Assembly: GCA_905221605.1 (NCBI GenBank)
Contig: CAJNDS010001202.1
Span: 280,854-344,853, forward strand
DNA length: 64,000 nucleotides
DNA from: Symbiodinium natans
Lineage: Eukaryota > Sar > Dinophyceae > Suessiales > Symbiodiniaceae
Direction: 5' to 3'
The position numbers were made by a program, and so were the translations under genes. This document shows positions 1 to 10,896 of this stretch, piece after piece. Below the pieces are notes generated by a model that saw nothing but the letters and a program-made list of their open reading frames with translations, did not search any database and was not told the origin of the DNA. The number at the start of each line of letters is the position of its first letter. The stretch's first letter is position 1.

Positions 1-69
1 ACAGAACCATCCTCCCAGGCTCGCAAGCCTAAAGCTTGCGCCTGAACTCCCCCCTTTTAAGGGGCGCGC

Positions 70-3000
70 CTGATATTTGGAGCTCCTCTCCGCGTCGCCC
101 GTGACGCCGAACTGAACCAAAAAGGTCGGCACCTCGAAGGCAAAGGACTTCAGTGTTTTCACGATCGCGGCCCAGCATTCCAGGTTGAGTGCGTTTTTAC
201 AGCCAAGTTCCAGTTTTCGGGAGTTTCACCTGTTCCCTTTTCTGGTACCCTCGTTCTCGGGATCATTGATTCGGAGCCCTCTTCTGCCCCCAAACTTCAG
301 CAAAGGCACCCCGCGATAGATGGGGAGATCTGTGTAGTACCTGCGCTGACTCGCATGGCGCCCGCTCTTGCGTCGGTTGTGGCTTCTGGTTTGACCTGTA
401 AGCGAACTTGGGACTGCTGAGGTTCAATCATATGACCCTCAACTCTTAGTCCCTTAAGAGCCGAGCCCTGTGGCTCAAATCCACAAGCTCTCTGCAAGCC
501 AAACCCCACGGGCCCCAATGTCTGGAAAGTGCCGACTTCGCCCTGACTTCTGCACCGACTCCCCAGGGCCCCAAGCACATGCACCGGAGCACTTATCCGT
601 GACCAGCTGAAGAAACCGCTGGGTGCCCAATGGTGCCCAGCTCGGGACCACCCTGGCCATTTCGACCGAGCGCAGGGTTTGCAGGAGGTGGTTCTGCATC
701 CTCCTGCCCTTTCTTTGATGCGCTGAAGGGCTGTTCCCATACAAGGGGGGACATCAACATGCTACACCCTGACCACAAAGCTTGGATTTTGGAGGCTCTA
801 ACACCTTTGTGGGGCCTTTGCAAGGGTCTTTTCGGAGGCCTTTCGGCTAAGAAGGCTCCGCCTTGCTTCAAAAGAGATCCGCAGCGAGCTCCTACCCAGC
901 CGCTCCCCACCCCCCTTGGCAAAACACACACACACACACACACAAAATAAGGCCCCAAGCATGCCTCATTTGGCCGGGGGGCAGGGGGTTGCTTCAGACA
1001 GTCAAAACCACATGTGTTTCAGATTTCAACATTCCTCAAGACTCAAGAACCTACGCCTGAGTCCGAAGCATCCCTATAAATGCCCTGCAAGCCCTAAGCC
1101 CTCAGCACAAGTTCTATGAACCCTACTGTATGAACCCCATAACCCCCTTTAAGGCCCACACACCCTTAAAGCACCCCACACCCCCAACTCTTTCCCACCT
1201 CATCTTGAGGAGTCCCTTACCTTGGCGAGCTTCGGCACTTCTCGAAACATCCCTCATGGTCCCCCTCTGTTTGGGGGTACATCATGGTCCATTTCCTACG
1301 GCTTTTTGTGGACCTTCTTGTTGGAGAACTGCTACAGAGAGCAGAGGGATCAAATCAAGAGAGGCTGCGGGATGGCTTCTGGGATCTTACCAGCTGCTCC
1401 AGTCGCCGAACTTGAGGTCCTCCAACCTCGAAACCCGGTGCAAACCTAAGCATACTTCACAACAATCACCAGGGGAAGGAAGCCTTAGGAGAAGCCATGT
1501 TGCTTGTCTTCAACTCAACACGGCAGACCTGGCGCGAAGGTGGCTTTGCACCACCGGGGCTATGAGTTCACGGATTCGCGCCGCACTGTGGGGCCACTGG
1601 AGGGTTCAGGGTTTAGGGCAGCAGGGTAGGGTACTGGGTTCAGGGTTCATGGCATTGGGGTTTTGGCATACTCGGATAGCTTGGATGTATGCTGGGTGCG
1701 TGGGGTCTTGGGTTCAGGCGGGTGTGCTGATGTCATCTGCATGGCAGGTTTCGAGTAGTTTTTTCAAGCCCCAGCACCTGCCTTGCGGCTCCCTTCTCTC
1801 AACGCAAGCACCCAGACGACACAACAACAACAACAACATTGCCTAGCAGGGCCCTTGAGCTTGCCCTTCCATTTCGCCAAACTCAGCTCCCTTATGTCAA
1901 GGTGGAGGTCTGGCCACACATAAGCCTGTGACTGGCAACAGGTCGCGCCGGCGTGTGGCTGACGCAAGTCCTGCTCCTGGCCAGTGCAACTTCGTGAGCC
2001 CCAACTTCCAGGATTCTGTCTCTTGCAGCTGGGTGGGTGGGTGGGGTGGAGGGGGGGTGGGGCAAGGATGAACTTGCGGATCTGAGTAGTACTCAGCTTT
2101 ACTGGTTTAAAGTTTTGTTGAAGGCTTGCGAGTTTTAGGGTTGAAGTCGTTTCAGCCGGAGCTGGCTTGAGTGGGTGGGTTTTGTGGAGGAGCCCTCAAC
2201 ATCTCAGTTTCTTGAAGGGCTCAGCAGCATGTATCGGTGGGAACCCCCTCACTTCGCTCATCTACCCGGCATCTACCCTAACAACCCAACACCTGCTGTT
2301 TTGTCGGTAGCCATCTTGCCTCTGACTCAAACAACGCATGAGGCCTTGCAACAACAACCTGGAAAAAAAGGGCTTTGGACTGTTCAGCCTGCCTCTTCAC
2401 AGCACCTTTCTCTCTCCGAGTTTCTTTTGGGATTGGCGGGTTTCGGCAGGGTTTATCCTGCACCGGCTGAACAGGGCTTTACATCGGCTGTGTCGATGCC
2501 CTCACGTGTGACGCAGCGATGCTATAGTCCCCTGAACCCATCGAAGACCAGTCAGACATGAACCGGACGGTTTTGCAGTCTAAAAAGTATGGGTCAGTAG
2601 GCTCTGGGGATAGGATCAGATTCTCCAAGTAAGGCGGTACAAGTGCGGTCCAGGTGGTCCTCAGACATCTAAAAGCGCAACAAGTGGCAGGAGTGCGACG
2701 TCTTCAGCCGTCTTCTGCAAGCACTCCGGAATGGTGGTGGGGGTGTGGGTCCTGAAAGGCTTCAACAGGCGGAAGAACCTCTAAGGCTCAAAGGGTGAAG
2801 GACGTGTAGGGGAAGAGTCTATGGAATCAGTTGGGGTGGTGCTTCAGCCCATCTTGGGTGGACGGCGTGCTTGCAGGCCATGCAAGCACTCGTCTGACGA
2901 ACTTGATTGCGATGTCCATGTCGGTTTTAATATCTGCATGTCCACCCTGAGCTCTGGGCGGAACGGAGGGGCCGTCTCCACGAATGACCTCAAAACCCAA

Positions 3001-3372
3001 ACGAAAGGAGTGTTTGGGATCGATTTGAAGGATGGCTTGGACGGGCTTCGGCGTGTAAGGGCCATGCCAAAGTGATGTGGAATGTGCAGCCCAACTTAAG
3101 ATAACCCTCAACCTGCAGCATCCTGAACGAATCGCTGCAGTACTGTTGAAATATCATGCAGGCACTGTTTCACAAGAATGTATGAAAAGATCTGTAGGGG
3201 TCATAAGGGCCCAACCAGCTTCCCTAAACGTCCCTGCATAGCCTCGAACCATGCAGCCCTTCACGTGCCATCACGACTAAAATAAGAAGATACATGGTTG
3301 GAGGGCTTGTCTGGTGTCTCGAACCCGAAGGCCCCCCCCCCCGCCCACCCCTAAACACCCCAACCCTAAACC

Positions 3373-3432
<60 letters not shown>

Positions 3433-3534
3433 ACCCTAAACCAAAAAAAAACAAAAACAAAGGGAGAGGGCAATCTTGAGGCCGGGACATGCTTGATACC
3501 CCACTTGCCATTGTCATTCTTCTCCATGACCATC
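70..3534 (-). CDS. Unidentified intron-rich gene, duplicate copy 1
   Basis: Not recognised. Inferred exons in transcript order: about 3474-3534 (acceptor CCCCCAG; reads MVMEKNDNGKWGIKHV), 2875-3112 (reads KPVQAILQIDPKHSFRLGFE), 2661-2780, 2506-2668, 1391-1445, 1221-1328 and about 70-227 (reads LKSFAFEVPTFLVQFG). Exon 2875-3112 ends at a GC donor and joins 2661-2780 in frame. Exon 1391-1445 joins 1221-1328 in frame across a 62-nt GTAAG...GCAG intron; 1221-1328 ends at GTAAGG and 2506-2668 at GTGAGG. The frame changes near 2665, so a junction there is unresolved. Conservation of these exons in copy 2, with indels only between them, supports the model. Start, stop and full exon set are unknown; both ends may lie outside the copy. 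Confidence 0.45.
3361..3440. repeat. (CCCTCAA)n telomere-variant tandem array
   Basis: About nine head-to-tail CCCTCAA units are framed by canonical CCCTAAA units, preceded by a C-run and followed by an A-rich stretch. On the minus strand it lies just downstream of exon 3474-3534, so the intron there would open with TTGAGGG/TTTAGGG repeats. The copy at 16776-16856 has the same unit type and apparently the same length. Confidence 0.9.
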
Positions 3535-4293
3535 CTGGGGGTCTACGAAAATAAGGGACCCCTAACAATGGTCCACCGACATGTCGGGTTTAGGGTTTAG
3601 GGTTTAGGGTTTAGGGGTTCCCTGATAATAAAGACCCCAATAGTTTCGGAAACCCCCTCCTCTGCCCAGGGCTGCTGGAGGGTTTGGGATATACGACGCC
3701 CAGGGAAAACCCGGCCAGGAGCGTGATACGAAATAGCTCAAGGAGTATTGGAATTTGGCACCCTTATAACAAGGACCCCCCAAACATGAATCAAGCTTCT
3801 TGCGTCCTTAACCTCAACCCTAAACCCTTTTGCATCCGGCCTATGAGACTGCCTGGTACTACTAAAACCCCCTGGTTCAAAGAAGGGAATGCGGGAATTA
3901 GGGCCCTATATAAATACCCTTTAAGGATTATACAGGACCCTCATTCCCTCATTCCCGACGAAGAACCAGCCAGAAAACCCTACATCCACCCGATGAAGCT
4001 GAGACAGGAGCTGGTCACCGCCCACCACATTGTTTGACCACATCGTCGGGCGCGGACACCTCGCTGCTCAGGGTGTCGGGCGGGTTCGTTCGTATTGTGG
4101 GCATACATGATGCAGTGCACGACATAAATAAACAAAAAACAAAATATATATATATATATACATATATATGTATACTGAACAAACCAGAAATGTACCTATA
4201 CATATACATACCCCTGAGCTGTGAAACTAAAACGCGGGTGCAGTGTGCTTTGATGTTCGTGGAAGTTCGGGGTCTTGGCACGCTGGTCTTGAA

Positions 4294-4712
4294 AGCTGAG
4301 ATCTTATTGCACGTTATACGAATTGCCACTTCCAGAAAATATTATTAATAATATCTATGGCTTTACTTATCGGTGTTGGAAATGCGAAAAGACCATAGAA
4401 AAAGAGGAAGCATTAGAAGAACGACTTGAAACGAATGATTTATGCTTATTTGATGTTGATAAGCTTATTTTAAGCTTGGATCGTTTGTTTCCACTTTGTG
4501 ATTCAGTCAAACATGTGATCACAAACATAACTATGAAGAGATACAACATGTTTAAGAAATTGTTTAATGAAATGATGTATTGTAGTGACAAAGAAGAAAT
4601 AAAAACGTGGATACAATACAAAATGAAATATAATGTTAGTGCTACACCGTATGATTTTAACAAAACTGTTAGAACACTATTGAATAAATCTGGGTTTGAC
4701 TTAACGGATTAA
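4294..4712 (+). pseudogene. AT-rich, 5'-truncated virus-like ORF
   Basis: The open frame to the TAA at 4710-4712 encodes about 129 residues rich in K, N, I and E, with codons far more AT-rich than anything else here. Its first part has the pattern LPENI-x3-IY-x6-C-x2-C-x-K, typical of short F-box-like or host-derived proteins in large eukaryotic DNA viruses (family knowledge; match not tested). There is no ATG at the 5' end: the frame begins with TTG and stays open leftwards to the edge of the segmental duplication, so it looks like a fragment cut at that breakpoint. An AT-rich non-coding tail runs to about 4960. A foreign or endogenised-virus origin is inferred. Confidence 0.45.
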
Positions 4713-5393
4713 ACAAGCATAACATTATCAATATTATAATGTTATGGTTGGTGGTCATCCTAAACCCCAATCATTCCGCAACTTGATTTTTTATGTTGTA
4801 TTGATTTTTCCTCGGTTGTTTGTGCACAGGTTTTCCCAAAGTTTGTTGTTGTGCGTTTGGTGTTTTTATCGTTTTAAAGCCGTTATGTTTCCAAATGTTG
4901 CGGTTCTTTTTTTGTACTTTGTTTGTATTGTTTTATTAGAAATATTCCCGAGGCACTGGCAGAGGTAGAGGTTGTCCCGTGTGTAGCGCTCAGTCAGGGT
5001 ACGAGGATTGATGTTGTGCTTCTCGTCATGTTCACCGCTCCTGGCATCTTGGCTGCATGCTAGCGTGGAAACTAGTATCAGGACTGAGGTGCGGAACACT
5101 TATGGCGTCAAGGAAAATATTTTGCACACATTGCTATCCTGCTTCTTGCGGCAGCATGGGGTGAGATCATCTCATCTCAATATAGGAGTTTGTATAGGGA
5201 GAGGAATCGACAACTTTACACAGCAGACAGCAGAGCATTACGTTCAGGGATATGTGTTCCTTCTTGGTTCGCTGAGTGAGAAATGGCGGACAGAGTCTGT
5301 CTTGTCAACAGGCCCGATTGCACTTAGGCAGCAGCGGCCACGTCGATCCTGACGATCATCTCAGACGATCATCGGACGATCAGCAGTAGACTC
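4713..5393. other. Intergenic, no supported gene
   Basis: The left part (to about 4960) is AT-rich and belongs compositionally with the preceding ORF. The rest is of mixed composition with no convincing exon. It lies downstream of the TIR-like gene and may hold its 3' UTR. Confidence 0.5.
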
Positions 5394-6297
5394 CTAGTCA
5401 TCATTGGAAAACTTGGATGCAGTAGACTCGTAGACATCGGACCACAGGCCCAAGTCATGGATGTGCCGAGCAATGTCGATGGCCAGCTGTCTAGGATGCA
5501 CCTTGCAATACGTGCCGCTGGAAGTCTCATTGATCCCATTGATGTATATAAGGCTTGGAGAGAAAGCAACTTGGTTTTGATTCCGCCCCTCTTCAGGTCC
5601 GGGCGGCTCAGGTGGATATTTGGGATGTAGCTTGACAGGAACAAGCCTTACATGTCCTGGGTGTTCCCTTGCGTACTTCAGCTCCATGTAAGTCTCGTAC
5701 GTGCCTGTGGTCTTCTCCCCATACGTCGAAGTACACAGAGCCAGCAAGATTCTTGCTTGCGCAAGGCAAGCATCAGTCGCTACTCCGAAATCCCCTGCAG
5801 TGTTGACAAAGATGTTGCGAATGCCGATGCGTGTAAGCTGCTTTGAAAGCATCTTCACGTACTCAACGTTGTCCTTCAAGGGTCCATGTCGGCTTATGGG
5901 AAGTATATACGCAAAAAGACTCAGACTCTAGCATGCCTCGCAGGCTGTCCGATTAACTTAATTATCAAACTCCGCTGTGCAACTGTCAAAAACGGGCTTT
6001 TACACGGTGGACTGCCTGCTTGTCGAAGCGTGCAGATAGCATGACATACCTTCTGGCTAACACCGGATCCATGGAACTTGTTTCTGGTGAGCACATCAAA
6101 GCTATGTCGTCCAGACCTCTGACACGGCCATCATCACAGCGGACACCCTCGCGGAGACCCTGAAGGGCTTTGTTAACCTCAAACAAGGGCACATTTCCGA
6201 TCTCCGCCCAGGGTTCGATCTCCGACGAGGTTTCCATCTCCGACGAGGATTCACTCTCCGACGAGGGTTCATCACAACAAAATGGAAGGAATCCCAT
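5394..6297 (-). CDS. TIR-like domain protein (two-exon model)
   Basis: Exon 1 is 6004-6297 and exon 2 is 5394-5927 (stop TAG at 5394-5396). A 76-nt intron starting GTAAAAG and ending GCTAG joins them in frame, giving about 275 residues. The N-terminus after MGFLPFCCDEP is a Ser/Glu tract encoded by a 21-nt minisatellite. Exon 2 opens with a hydrophobic strand (LFAYILPISRHG), then helices, LALCTSTYGEKT, and YETYMELKYARE followed by VRLVPVKL. That strand-helix order resembles TIR/TIR-like signalling domains, but the family call is by eye. The predicted protein has no transmembrane segment or signal peptide. The catalytic Glu of NAD-cleaving TIRs cannot be assigned safely. Confidence 0.55.
6190..6260 (-). 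repeat. 21-nt coding minisatellite (Ser/Glu tract)
   Basis: The motif CTCCGACGAG recurs about every 21 nt within exon 1 of the TIR-like gene and encodes alternating Ser and Glu with M/I. It is likely length-variable between strains. Confidence 0.7.
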
Positions 6298-6321
6298 AGC
6301 TTCCGGCTTCCTACCTTGTCA

Positions 6322-6374
6322 AGCTTGGGGCGGCTACCGCGCGTCAGCCATGCAAGTCTGAGCCAAGTCTCGGA
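6322..6374 (-). promoter_or_regulatory. Possible degenerate spliced-leader relics upstream of the TIR-like gene
   Basis: On the minus strand, 6374-6358 reads TCCGAGACTTGGCTCAG, matching both ends of the dinoflagellate leader (TCCGtAG and TTGGCTCaAG) with deletions. A weaker second match (GGTAGCC, then CAAG) lies at about 6340-6322, closer to the ATG. Two tandem relics, the older nearer the gene, would be expected if trans-spliced mRNA was repeatedly copied back into the genome. Chance similarity is not excluded. Confidence 0.3.
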
Positions 6375-6671
6375 GTGTCACACAAACGAGCATGCGGGGT
6401 GGGAAACATGCGTGGCAAATGTCCGCCATTTCTAGAGGTATGCAGGCAGAACCTCGTCTCATCACGTGGATGGCATTGTGGGTGCCGCTGGTGAGGTCGC
6501 ATCCAAGTCATCGTGCTGCCACTGTGATTCTACAAGGAATAAATCTGGCGATAGCAGCTCTCTGGTACTGTGCCGGAACCGATGCTCCGAGGGCGCGTCA
6601 CGGACATTTGCAGGGCACGTTCGCTAGATGAGCCTTCACTCCAAACCATCAACCAAATTCTATAAGGAACC

Positions 6672-6791
6672 CCTTGCCTATTTTGGGCTATGGCACCTAG
6701 GTAGATATGGGTATTGGGAAATAGGATGATTTCCTAAGATTGTATTCTAACTTTGGGGGGTGGGTGGTGCCGATAGCCTAAATAGGCAAGG
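6672..6791. mobile_element. 120-bp terminal-inverted-repeat (MITE-like) element
   Basis: The left end CCTTGCCTATTTTGGGCTAT and right end (read inverted) CCTTGCCTATTTAGGCTATC form a 26-nt imperfect inverted repeat around an AT-rich core. No coding capacity and no clear target duplication. Flanking exons were not recognised, so whether it is an intron is unknown. Confidence 0.75.
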
Positions 6792-6916
6792 TATGCTCTA
6801 ACTATATACCCCCCCCAAAAGAAACTCGAAATGTGTTTTTATTACTAGGTGAATGTTTTTATCCAAGTGTCATGTTTTGGGTCCAAAGGGTTTAGGGTCT
6901 AGGCTTCAGGGTAATT

Positions 6917-6925
6917 ACGAGAGCG

Positions 6926-6969
<44 letters not shown>

Positions 6970-7146
6970 AGAGAGAGAGAGAGAGAGCGTTCCACTCACG
7001 CAGCACAGCAAGGCTGAGACAGAGGCTTTGCAGCCACTCACTCACACTCACACTCACACTCACACTCACACTCGCACTCGCACTCGCACTCGCACTCGCA
7101 CTCGCACTCGCACTCGCACTCGCACTCGCACTCACACTCACTCACT
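6917..7146. repeat. (GA)n and (CTCACA/CTCGCA)n simple-repeat tract
   Basis: A GA-rich microsatellite (6925-6987) is followed by about twenty CACTCA/CACTCG hexamers (7035-7146). The long minus-strand frame through it is only Ser/Ala/Leu low complexity and is not treated as a gene. Confidence 0.9.
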
Positions 7147-7691
7147 GAGGGTTTGGGAGCCTTCAACCCACCCCCTAATTCGGAATGGGTTTTAAACTGT
7201 GGGGGTGATTTCAGGAGGCTTTGCCGGAAAGTGTTTTGATAATTGGGGGTACGTTTGATACAAGGGGGAATTGATTATACCCCTAAAGCCCTCAACCTAA
7301 TAGTGCCAGCTCCCTCTTCATTTCAATTCACAGCCTGCCCCAGGACAAGGCTCGGCGTTCCAGTGGTGGCTCTGCAGCGTGCAACTCACCTGTGGCTCGG
7401 TTTCCGTAGCTGGAGGCTTTACTAACCGAGCCGAAGTCCCCGGTTTCAAAGCCCCTCGATGGCGCACTGGTGATTTCTCATGAAGGGTGAATGTCACTTT
7501 GCAGTACCTTCGGCATGTAGCACCCAACAATGGTGAAATGACCCTCCTTAGAACATCTCTTTCAGCCCTGAACGTCTGAACGTGTTTGGGGCCCCCTTCC
7601 CCTCAAAGAGGGGAACGCTGTTCAAGAGCCCTTGGGGGCTTGGGGGGGGGTGCTGCTCGAGAGCCATCCCAAGGCTTGCGCCATCCCAAGG

Positions 7692-8205
7692 CTTGCAAGT
7701 GGCTTCAAACTGCAGCCGAGCCGCGATAGCCTTCGCAGAGCTCTAGCAGTGACTCCCAGTGCTCTTGCTCATCGTCACCATTTTCCTGGAGAGAGAGTGG
7801 GACTTCTGAGGAGTCTCCCCATGCTCTGGCTCAGAGTCACCATAGCAATAATACTTGGCTGGGCCGCACCTGAGCCGGACGCATTTGCAACCCATGGCGT
7901 CTTGGGCATCCACAAAACTGTCTGGGCTTTCGGGGGACATGACTGGTGCCATGGGTTCTCTGTGCTCGTAGCAGCTGAACATTAACATCATTTCTCTTCG
8001 CCATCCCTCAGCTCAATCGCCAGTTGCGCGCTGTAAGGTAGACAACTGAGTAGACATCTTCGCTTTGGCCTTCTGAGCCCAAAAAACTGGCGGAGTCATG
8101 AAAGGAAAGCCTCTGATGTAGGGCGCAATGCACGGGTAGGAGTAAGAGGTTACCTTTCAACACAGCAGCTTCCCGATGTAACCCAGGAACTAAGGGGGTA
8201 CCCAC
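7692..8205 (-). CDS. Candidate 3' exons of an unidentified gene
   Basis: Terminal exon about 7692-7782: the acceptor CTCTCTCTCCAG is followed by a frame reading ENGDDEQEHWESLLELCEG and ending in TGA. Upstream (about 7783-7975) an open frame contains EPMAPVMSPESPDSF. A further open stretch lies at 8012-8190 and holds YIRGFPFMTPPVFW in one frame. Phases between these pieces are not resolved. Strong acceptor and acidic composition favour coding; product unknown. Confidence 0.3.
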
Positions 8206-8687
8206 TTTGGCTTAACGATGTTTAAGGCGAATGCAACAATGAAGAGTATACGGTGGCACTGGGGGATCTCGATCCATGCAACCCTAACTCTGATACACAG
8301 CCCGAAAGCATGAGCCCTGGACCTTGAAACTCTCCAATAACCTACGTAAACCCCAAAAAACTCTTGACCCCACATCCTAAACAAGCCTTTAGGGGTTAGG
8401 CGTCCAGGATGCCAGGTTGGAGGAATCAGGGGTTTGGATAGGAACCTGTGGCTAGTGGGGAGGGTTTTTAAGGGGTTGGGAATGTAGGGTTACAATCGGG
8501 CTTGTTGGTTTACAAACCTCAGCTGTAGGTCCCAAGCCACACGGTTTTAAGGGCGTAGAAACGTATCAGGTGTCTAGTGGCGGTGGTGGGTTTGCTACTT
8601 TAAGTGCTTTTCAGGGCTCAGGGTCTAGGGTGCTTGTGACCGTCTTGTAACCCCAAACCCTGCAAAGCCACCCTGCAGTAATCACCC

Positions 8688-8791
8688 TAAACCCTGAACC
8701 CTAAACCCTAAACCCACCCTAAACCCTAAAAACCTGGAGCCCCGATCGTCATATTTCTGCGGAACCGCGCGCCCCTCTGGTCAAGAAGTCT
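8688..8791 (-). CDS. Isolated short exon with telomere-type donor
   Basis: Exon 8734-8791 lies between acceptor GAATTTGACGCAG and donor GTTTTTAGGGTTTAGGG, so its downstream intron opens directly with TTTAGGG-type repeats (8688-8733, CCCTAAA on plus). It encodes RLLDQRGARFRRNMTIGAP. Neighbouring exons were not identified. Confidence 0.4.
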
Positions 8792-9599
8792 CTGCGTCAA
8801 ATTCGAAAGTCGAAAGACCAAACACCCAAAGTGATCGAAACCAAGCAGCTTACAGCGATCCCCAACAGAAAGACACCCCGAAGCTATAAAAAGAACCCAA
8901 GGCCCCTAAGCCCTAAGCCCAAAACCCTGAGCCCCAAACCCGAAACCCCAAAGAAAGAAACCCGAAGCGGTTGGAGGACCAACCGCTGCTTGCAAGTCTG
9001 GAACGCGACGTGACCGTCTGGCTGTCCGGGCGAACAGTTCCCAGGATCAAGCTTAGGGTGCATATTTTTATAATATTACTAACATAAAATAGAATTCGTG
9101 GCAATATTCATGTTAAGATGAAGTGTATGTAGCGTTTAGGTTTTAGATTCTTATGGGGTTCAAGACATCAGGCACAGGGTTTCAACGGGCTGTTTCCTCG
9201 GCGGATGGTGCCATTCTGTTTTCATGATGCAAAGGAAGCTGTGATTGCTGTGCATCTGCCGGTGCCCCTCCCCCTCGCCCCCTCTCCCCCTCTCCCCCTC
9301 TCCCCCTCGCCCTCTATGTACAAATCCTCGCCGCAATCTGCAGCTGTATCACTGCAGCCACTGGGCAGATTCGACCTGGCAGCATGCCATGACATTGAAA
9401 GAAAGGGCGTGTTTTGTAGGAGGGCCCCAGATCAAAAGGCTCCCCTAAACAGCAGGGACCTTCATCTACAACAATCTGTCATGCATGGACTTGCCATTCC
9501 ACCATTCCCGAAATGTCGCACTCTTCAAGGTTCTGGTTGCAGGCATGATGGAGGCATGCTCACCTGAACGCATCTGAACGCGTAATGTACTTAGACCCT

Positions 9600-9945
9600 C
9601 TAAGACATGGCCAGGTCGGCAAAGTCGCACTGCGGGAAGTTTTCCCTGATGTAGTCGTTCCCCTGCTCCTTGGCAGTTCTGAGACCCCAATCTCCGCCAG
9701 GCCCATACCAATCCCAGGAAGCCCTGCATTGGGGCCGGCACCCAAATTTGCACTGGGTCTGGGCCGGTCCCGCCACACTGGGGTATATCGCCATACCTTG
9801 GTCTTGAGGCTTTCTGGCGTTTTGCTGGCTGTTGTGTAGCTCGGGTGTCTCATGAAGGTCAACACTCACATGGCAATGGCCATGAACTCAGAAGTACAAC
9901 TGCCATTGAACACCACAGTGGCTCCGAAATCGCTACATTCCAATG
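9600..9945 (-). CDS. Two terminal exons of an unidentified gene
   Basis: Exon 9870-9945 has acceptor GTACTGGGTACAG and donor GTGAGT and reads ECSDFGATVVFNGSC. It joins exon 9600-9828 in frame across an unusually short 41-nt intron; the latter reads SWDWYGPGGDWGLRTAKEQG and ends DFADLAMS-stop (TAG). The Cys/Trp/Gly-rich composition suggests a folded extracellular or metal-binding domain, but no family is recognised. The opposite strand is also open (9585-9839), so strand is not certain. Confidence 0.45.
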
Positions 9946-10136
9946 CTGTACCCAGTACAACATAAGGAACACACAACCCAAAGAAGGAAAAGTGGTAATT
10001 CTGGAACAAGGGAAAAAGCGCCGATTTGGAACACAGGACAGCGTCAATTTTGAACGCAAGTAGCCCCGAAAGGAAGCAATTCAGCACACTGGATTAAGCA
10101 CCGCGCCAAGGTTTTTGCACGGGCTTTTCGGGTATA

Positions 10137-10315
10137 GGGCTTTTGGGCTTTAAGGGTTTAGGGCCTTTAGGGCTCAGCGCTTTTAGGGTTTCGGGCTTTG
10201 GGGTTTTCGGTCTTTTAGGGCTTAGAAAGTTCAGGTTTAGGGCTTTCAATGTCTAGGGCTTGCAGGGTTTAGGGCCTTTAGGGTTTAGGGCTTTTAGGGT
10301 TCAGGGTTCAGGACT
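10137..10315. repeat. Degenerate TTTAGGG-type array
   Basis: About 180 nt of diverged GGGCTTTTAGGGTTTAGGG-like units, with GGGCTTT and GGGTTTC variants. Confidence 0.85.
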
Positions 10316-10346
10316 CTACTGCACGCCAACATGTTAACAGTCTCCT

Positions 10347-10733
10347 TTGACACTTTCACACGTTCCCCTAAGCAATGACGCGAGTTGCCGTCGGCTGCTT
10401 GGGCATAAGATGACATATCAGCAAGAATTGCGCCACCACTCTTCGAGAAGCTTCCAGGCCAGGCTGCCCGGTGAAGAGCGAGTGAAGCCTCGGTGCGCCA
10501 CGGAATGGGCTTGGAGGCCTGTTAGAGCATGTGGCTCTGTGGCGGATTCTTGCGAGGAATGTGTGAATGGGTGCAGCACTAGCAGTGTCCACGTCACCTC
10601 AGGACATGCGGTGAACAAAACTGTCTTTGCCGAGAGATTTCCTATGATTCAACCAACCTTCGGACCCAGAGCCAATGCCTTGTACATGTTTTTTGCCAAA
10701 CATGCCATGGCAAGAGTACCAGAACGAGAGTGA
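10347..10733 (+). CDS. Possible coding ORF, 128 residues
   Basis: Open from an ATG to TGA at 10731-10733. The 3' half is the more protein-like (VFAERFPMIQPTFGPRANA, then YMFFAKHAMARVPERE). A GTACC donor inside the last codons is possible, so the stop may be intronic. Not recognised; the reverse strand is also partly open. Confidence 0.3.
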   Translation: MTLSHVPLSNDASCRRLLGHKMTYQQELRHHSSRSFQARLPGEERVKPRCATEWAWRPVRACGSVADSCEECVNGCSTSSVHVTSGHAVNKTVFAERFPMIQPTFGPRANALYMFFAKHAMARVPERE

Positions 10734-10896
10734 TGGCAACATAAAAATTTCCGAATTTAGGGACCTACTTGCACTGAACCACGGAACAAGCAACTCCAAG
10801 CCCCGGCCCTAAACCCTTTGTGAACCCAGGCTCAATCCTGTCCAGCTGGGAACCCTAAACCCTAAACCCTAAACCCTAAACCCCATGAAAACCAAG

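Larger units (their letters stand above)
1..4293. repeat. Segmental duplication, copy 1 (about 4.3 kb)
   Basis: Bases 1 to about 4293 recur in the same orientation at 13435-17742, 9.1 kb downstream, nearly identical. Indels between copies cluster in stretches that the exon model places in introns (near 2290, 2360, 2410 and 2870), while inferred exons match. The left edge is at or beyond the window start. On the right, homology stops at about 4293, where copy 1 runs into an AT-rich island while copy 2 continues into another gene. The segment carries a CA microsatellite (924-943), a (CCCTCAA)n array and a short TTTAGGG array. Confidence 0.95.

Noticed and set aside
297-740. 147-residue minus-strand ORF in duplication copy 1 (and at 13731-14174)
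   Set aside because: Composition is Gly/Gln/Arg-biased, overlapping frames are equally open, and its conservation only reflects the recent duplication.
1130-1846. 238-residue plus-strand ORF
   Set aside because: It runs through CCCTTAAA-type repeats and antisense to exons 1221-1328 and 1391-1445, and is truncated by indels in copy 2.
5008-5352. 114-residue plus-strand ORF
   Set aside because: No start context, no splice sites, and poor composition next to the minus-strand TIR-like gene.
6899-7141. Minus-strand Ser/Ala/Leu ORF
   Set aside because: Pure translation of GA and CACTCR simple repeats.
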